DNA of 64,000 bases from Streptomyces tanashiensis (GTDB lineage Bacteria; Actinomycetota; Actinomycetes; Streptomycetales; Streptomycetaceae). The notes beneath the pieces were generated by a model. The model was given only the letters and a program-made list of their open reading frames with translations. It was not told the origin of the DNA and made no database searches. The stretch lies in contig NZ_BMRZ01000022.1 in NCBI RefSeq assembly GCF_014648895.1, positions 1 through 64,000 of the forward strand, given 5' to 3'. The position numbers were made by a program, and so were the translations under genes. Positions 60,785 through 64,000 of this stretch are shown here, in pieces. Position 1 is the first letter of the stretch; each line of letters begins with the position of its first letter.

Positions 60785-61483
60785 TCATCGACGGCTGTGC
60801 GCCGCGCTCGGCCACGTCCCGGGGCGAGGTGCGGTCGGCACCGCCGCCGCGCTGCTGCGGTGCCTGCTCGCCAGCGCCGCGCGGCCTGGTGCGGTGAGCG
60901 CGACCGGCTGTCCGGTGTGCACCGGGTGGCGCGTGTCTCGGGAGACGAGGCCCAGGGCTTCGAGCTGCTGGAGCTGCGCGTACGGGATCCGGGTACCTGA
61001 GGCTGTGGCCACCGACATCCGGCCCGTAAGGAGGTGCTCGTGCAGCTTGGCGCCACCGGCGATGGCCAGCAGCGCGGCGTGCTCGGCGGCCGGCATCGGT
61101 TCACCAGCGACCTGCGGTGCAGTGCGGGCGGAACTCTCGATGGGCTCCAGGTCGGCGAGTACGAGCCGCTCGGCGACGGCGCGTTCGTCGGCCGCCTCGC
61201 CCAGCTGGCCGACCGTACGGTCGATGCGCCGCAGGAGAGCGGCGTCGACGGGATATTCGCCGCTGGAGAGCCGGTGCAGCAGCGTGCGGTGGAAGCTCAC
61301 AGCGGTCTCGGCCTTGACCAGCGCGCGATGCCGGTCGACGAGGGCGGTGTGCCGCTCGTCGAGGATGCCTCGGTCGCGGTGGGCCCAGAGCGTGTCGACG
61401 TCATGGCCGGTGGCCGCTTCGATGCGCAGGTCGAGCGACGAGACCACGCGCCGCGCCGCTCCCGGTGGAAGGTCAGGGGGCAT
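60785..61483 (-). CDS. Hypothetical protein with wHTH-like C-terminus
   Basis: A 232-residue protein from ATG 61483. The N-terminal two thirds are helical (LVDRHRALVKAETAVSFHRTLLHRLSS). The C-terminal part (RIPYAQLQQLEALGLVSRDTRHPVHTGQPVALTAPGRAALA) has the shape of a winged helix. No defined family. Confidence 0.6.
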   Translation of the reverse strand: MPPDLPPGAARRVVSSLDLRIEAATGHDVDTLWAHRDRGILDERHTALVDRHRALVKAETAVSFHRTLLHRLSSGEYPVDAALLRRIDRTVGQLGEAADERAVAERLVLADLEPIESSARTAPQVAGEPMPAAEHAALLAIAGGAKLHEHLLTGRMSVATASGTRIPYAQLQQLEALGLVSRDTRHPVHTGQPVALTAPGRAALASRHRSSAAAVPTAPRPGTWPSAAHSRR

Positions 61484-61502
61484 GGGGTAACCACTCCTGT
61501 CG

Positions 61503-61988
61503 TCATCGGACGTGGTGCTGCGTGACACCGAGGGCGGGGCGGGGCAGGCCCGGCATCGCGGAGGGCAGCGGCGCCGGCACTGGCACTGGACCGCGGGTCG
61601 CGAGCTGGGGCGAACGCGAGCGGGAGGCATGGGTCCGGGCACTCAGCGGCCGGCGAACCATCCCGAGGCGGTGCCCGACGGTGTCGTAGATGTCGTTGCG
61701 CGCGCGTGGTCGTACGGCGACGACATGGACCTCGCTGGAATGCTGGGCGGTCGACGGGGCCGGCCGCACGGCGTAGACAACCCTCCACTCCTTGCGGGAG
61801 TCGACGAGGAGCTTGCGGTAGCCCGACAGGTCGCCAGTCAGCTTCGTACCGAACAGCTGGGCGTTGACCACGTCTTGCAGCTGCGCCAAGGCCAGGTCGC
61901 GGATATCGCCGGGAGCTTGGAGAAGGTCGGTCAGGGCGCGCGGATCGAAGGACAGGCCGAAGGCTGGATGGTACTCGGTCCCGGCCAT
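61503..61988 (-). CDS. RelE/ParE-like toxin
   Basis: A 161-residue protein. The first ~105 residues follow the RelE/ParE fold: LQAPGDIRDLALAQLQDVVNAQLFGTKLTGDLSGYRKLLVD, then SRKEWRVVYAVRPA, and EVHVVAVRPRARNDIYDTVGHRL, with conserved basic residues of mRNA interferases. A Pro/Arg-rich tail extends it. ATG 61988 shares bases with the stop of the DUF4913 gene, making that protein its candidate partner. Confidence 0.75.
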   Translation of the reverse strand: MAGTEYHPAFGLSFDPRALTDLLQAPGDIRDLALAQLQDVVNAQLFGTKLTGDLSGYRKLLVDSRKEWRVVYAVRPAPSTAQHSSEVHVVAVRPRARNDIYDTVGHRLGMVRRPLSARTHASRSRSPQLATRGPVPVPAPLPSAMPGLPRPALGVTQHHVR

Positions 61989-62620
61989 CACGCCGCCACG
62001 TCCAGGTCACCGCCTGGCTCGTCCGACTTGTCCGCGGTACGGGCCGAGGGCTTCGGACCGGGCAGGAGGCGGTGTGAGGGTCGGTCCGGGGAGGTCATGC
62101 AGGCCGACAGCGGACCGCCGGGGCCTCTGATCGCGGCGACGGCGTGAGTGAGGCAGTCCCGGTGCCACACGAGCATGCCGGACAGCCCGGTCTCCGGGTC
62201 CTTGTGCTGCTGGTAGGCGAGCCAGAGCGCATGGAGCCAGGCGACGACGTCGTGGTGCTCCTGCCACTGGAGGCACCACGGCGCCGACGTGGTGACCTCG
62301 GCTCCGTAGACGGGAAGGAAGAAGTCGTCGACCCAGTCCGAGAGCGCATCGAGCTCATCCTCGTACGACTCGCCCTCCAGCTCCAGGATCGGCCGAGGCT
62401 GCGGCAGGAGAGCCGGCGCCGACCCGCTTGGTCCGGGCATCCCGAAGGCAGCGAACGGCGATGGCATGGGCTCGGAGGCGAGGTCGTCGAGTTGCCGGGC
62501 CTGCTGCGCCGACTGCTCCATCAGCTTCCGGACGCTGGCCTCGATCCCTTCGAGATGGGAATCCGGAACGCGTATCGGTTCCCTTTCCCCGGCCTCTTCG
62601 GGGTACGCGGTTTCGGGCAT
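61988..62620 (-). CDS. DUF4913 protein
   Basis: A 210-residue protein. Residues ~85-165 are DUF4913: LSDWVDDFFLPVYGAEVTTSAPWCLQWQEHHDVVAWLHALWLAYQQHKDP, LSGMLVWHRDCLTHAV. The N-terminus has a helical/coiled segment (IEASVRKLMEQSAQQARQLDDL). DUF4913 proteins recur in actinobacterial conjugative elements near transfer genes. It overlaps the RelE-like gene (TGATG). Confidence 0.8.
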   Translation of the reverse strand: MPETAYPEEAGEREPIRVPDSHLEGIEASVRKLMEQSAQQARQLDDLASEPMPSPFAAFGMPGPSGSAPALLPQPRPILELEGESYEDELDALSDWVDDFFLPVYGAEVTTSAPWCLQWQEHHDVVAWLHALWLAYQQHKDPETGLSGMLVWHRDCLTHAVAAIRGPGGPLSACMTSPDRPSHRLLPGPKPSARTADKSDEPGGDLDVAA

Positions 62621-62667
62621 GGACGGGCGGCTCCTTGAAGACCTCGACGGATAGGTGGAGTTGGGCG

Positions 62668-63423
62668 TCAGGCGGTGAGGCCGACGTCGTCCTTGGTGAG
62701 GGTCTGGCGGACGGTCTCGGTCAGGCGGTCGGCGGCGATCCCGGCGTAGTGCGGGGTCTTCTCAACGCCGATGAAGGCGCGGTCCTCCAGCAGAGCGGCC
62801 ACGCCCGTGGAACCGGATCCGGCGCAGAAATCGAGGACCGTGCCACCCGGCGGGGCGATCTTGACCAGCTCCCGCATGACCTCGACGGGCTTCTGTGTGA
62901 TGTGCTGCCGAGCCTTCCCGGACGGCTGAGACGCGCTGTACAGACCCGGCAGGTAGACGGGGTTACGAGAGCCGTCGATCGACCCCTTCGAGGCCCACAC
63001 GATGAACTCGCAGTTCTGCGTGAAACGGCCCTTCTGCGGCCTGGCCTGCGGCTTGTGCCAGGCCAGCACGCCTCGCCACAGCCAGCCGGCCGCCTGGATC
63101 GCATCCGTTGTGACAGGAAGCTGACGCCAGTCGGTGAACAGCAGTGCGGTCCCGCCATCCTTCGTCAGCCGGTGGGACTCGGTCATGATCTGCGTGAGCC
63201 AGAAGCCGTAGCTGCGCTGGTCCATGTTCTCGCCGGTGAAGTCGGCGAGGGCGTGCGTGGCGTCGGCGGAGGTGTACTTCTGCTTCGCACTGCGGCTGGT
63301 GCGTTCCTTCGCGGTCCGGCCTCCGCTGTTGTACGGCGGGTCGGTGATGACGGAGTCGACGCAGCCGTCCGGCAGGCCGGCGAGGACGCTGAGAGCGTCG
63401 CCCTGGTGGAGAGAAAAAGACAA
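62668..63423 (-). CDS. DNA methyltransferase (beta-class, DPPY)
   Basis: A 251-residue N4-cytosine/N6-adenine methyltransferase. Motif IV VDSVITDPPYNSGG (~residues 22-35) precedes motif X/I VLDFCAGSGSTGVAALLEDRAFIGVEK, the beta-class order. Between them are FWLTQIMTESHRLTKDGGTALLFTDWRQ and HITQKPVEVMRELV. TTG 63423 gives the canonical SFSLHQGDALSVL start. The longer frame runs back through the palindrome at 63545-63664 and is not coding-like. No cognate restriction enzyme is adjacent, so it may be an orphan or anti-restriction modification enzyme of the element. Confidence 0.85.
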   Translation of the reverse strand: MSFSLHQGDALSVLAGLPDGCVDSVITDPPYNSGGRTAKERTSRSAKQKYTSADATHALADFTGENMDQRSYGFWLTQIMTESHRLTKDGGTALLFTDWRQLPVTTDAIQAAGWLWRGVLAWHKPQARPQKGRFTQNCEFIVWASKGSIDGSRNPVYLPGLYSASQPSGKARQHITQKPVEVMRELVKIAPPGGTVLDFCAGSGSTGVAALLEDRAFIGVEKTPHYAGIAADRLTETVRQTLTKDDVGLTA

Positions 63424-63544
63424 AGAGGTGCCCCGATTCGGACGCGATGAATGGGTGGGGACAACTCGCTCATGAAGTCCTGCCGGGGCCGGAGTTGGGC
63501 ATGCAGAAGCCCAGGGCCACGGAAGCAGGGGGGAGCGAGGAGAG

Positions 63545-63664
63545 TTCCAAAACTGTAGGTGCGGAACGCCGGTCAACCAAGAAGCGGATCGAAGAGGGGT
63601 CGCCTTCCGACCCCTTGTTGCCGACTTTTTGGTCGACCGGGATTTCGGCCCTACTGTTTTGGAA
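63545..63664. repeat. 120-bp near-perfect inverted repeat
   Basis: Arms 63545-63602 and 63608-63664 around CCTTC. Outer ends match TTCCAAAACNGTAGG, a middle block CGGTCNACCAANAAG, and inner AGGGGTCG, about 44 of 57 positions. It lies between the methyltransferase start and the next gene and is not part of a credible coding sequence. Confidence 0.75.
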
Positions 63665-63732
63665 CCGCCCGGCGCACACCGCCGATGGCTCGCCCCACCC
63701 CTCATGCCTCGTGGAGTTCCCCCTGCTCCGGC

Positions 63733-63945
63733 ATGCCTGATCCGATTCCGGTGCGCGGTTTGAGCAACGACTCGCCCCCACGCCCGACCTCTCCTGATCA
63801 TCCGCCTCCGGCCGCCGCGCCCCTTCCGACCGTCGTCACGTGTGCGCGGCAGGCTGCACCCTGCGCCCTCAAGGACCGCTCTGTGACACCTCGTTACCCG
63901 CCCACGCCCGCAACCCGACTCGGACGAGTGAACCGCTCCGGGTGA
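63733..63945 (+). CDS. Possible small protein (low support)
   Basis: A 70-residue frame, Pro/Ser-rich then VVTCARQAAPCALKD and RLGRVNRSG. Its stop overlaps the next start (GTGA), which is the only argument for it. No clear ribosome-binding site. Confidence 0.25.
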   Translation: MPDPIPVRGLSNDSPPRPTSPDHPPPAAAPLPTVVTCARQAAPCALKDRSVTPRYPPTPATRLGRVNRSG

Positions 63946-64000
63946 AGGTCCTCGCCGCCGGCATCGGCGTCGTCTTTCTCTCCCCTCTCCTTCTCGGGGG
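63942..64000 (+). CDS. Start of an exported or membrane protein (3' partial)
   Basis: GTG 63942 opens VKVLAAGIGVVFLSPLLLG, a hydrophobic signal or anchor segment that runs off the window. In similar elements the position is often held by an NlpC/P60 or lytic-transglycosylase protein of the transfer apparatus, but only 19 residues are visible. Confidence 0.45.
   Translation, partial: MKVLAAGIGVVFLSPLLLG

Noticed and set aside
63424..63801. N-terminal extension of the DNA methyltransferase
   Set aside because: It would translate the long palindrome and reads as Arg/Ser/Pro-rich; beta-class methyltransferases begin near SLHQGDALSVL.
8189..64000. Second tRNA-Pro copy or distal att site
   Set aside because: I looked for the 42-bp tRNA segment and for a complete tRNA-Pro and saw neither in the window, so the right boundary is not assigned.
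1..64000. CRISPR array, rRNA genes or complete tRNA genes
   Set aside because: No regularly spaced direct repeats of CRISPR type and no complete tRNA or rRNA sequence were recognised.

Overview
The window is high-GC actinobacterial DNA, almost certainly Streptomyces. Codon third positions are strongly G/C, GTG and TTG starts are common, and TTA leucine codons are rare. It also carries families typical of that genus: WhiB, DUF317, DUF2637, DUF4913, MmyB-type and TPR regulators, and an LAxTG sortase substrate.

Left edge (1-8.2 kb): a large RHS-repeat polymorphic toxin with a C-terminal toxin tip, followed by a 4-bp-overlapping small S1-fold gene as candidate immunity protein. A decay zone follows, with a frameshifted integrase fragment, an unknown 479-aa gene, an IS5-type insertion sequence that lost its right end, and a gutted amidohydrolase gene. 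At 8147-8188 lies the 3' half of a tRNA-Pro gene (minus strand), cut at the anticodon loop and followed by its terminator hairpin. This is the classic junction left by a tRNA-targeting integrative element, with the element to the right.

8.6-30.5 kb: a lone PD-(D/E)XK restriction-like gene, a kinase remnant, then a biosynthetic region. Left-pointing genes (WbqC-like, YdcF-like, TPR-HTH regulators, TrmO) precede a tightly overlapping rightward operon (16.3-29.1 kb). The operon encodes a HAD phosphatase, two glycosyltransferase-like proteins, a thymidylate-synthase homologue with Asp in place of the substrate-selecting Asn (so more like CMP/dCMP hydroxymethylases), a NodU/CmcH carbamoyltransferase, a small P-loop kinase, a methyltransferase, two APH-type kinases flanking a histidine phosphatase, a sugar-nucleotide epimerase, a frameshifted KdsB-like CMP-sugar synthetase and a MazG-like pyrophosphohydrolase. 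I read it as a carbamoylated, glycosylated 5-hydroxymethylcytidine-type nucleoside or CMP-sugar pathway. TTA codons in two of its genes suggest bldA control.

31.6-43.7 kb: a mobilisation module with a winged-helix protein carrying iteron-like DNA repeats, a WhiB protein, a DUF2637 membrane protein, MobC with a candidate oriT hairpin inside its gene, and a relaxase. Accessory genes follow: a lipoprotein, an HExxH protein and DUF317 proteins.

44-51.5 kb: a defence-like island. Two adjacent HEPN-motif genes precede a three-gene operon (DUF4297/Cap4-type nuclease, small middle component, SMC/Rad50-like ATPase with a zinc-hook-like Cys motif) matching Lamassu/DdmABC or ABC-three-component architecture.

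51.6-64 kb: leftward genes. These are a thioester/SpaA-type LAxTG surface protein, DUF317, an ATP-grasp ligase with MFS exporter and two wHTH regulators, several element-type hypotheticals, an SH3 protein, DUF4913 plus RelE-like toxin, and a DNA methyltransferase. Next come a 120-bp near-palindrome and the start of an exported protein running off the window. The layout fits one large integrative mobilisable or conjugative element anchored at the tRNA-Pro site, carrying biosynthetic and defence cargo. Its right end and any transfer apparatus would lie beyond 64 kb.
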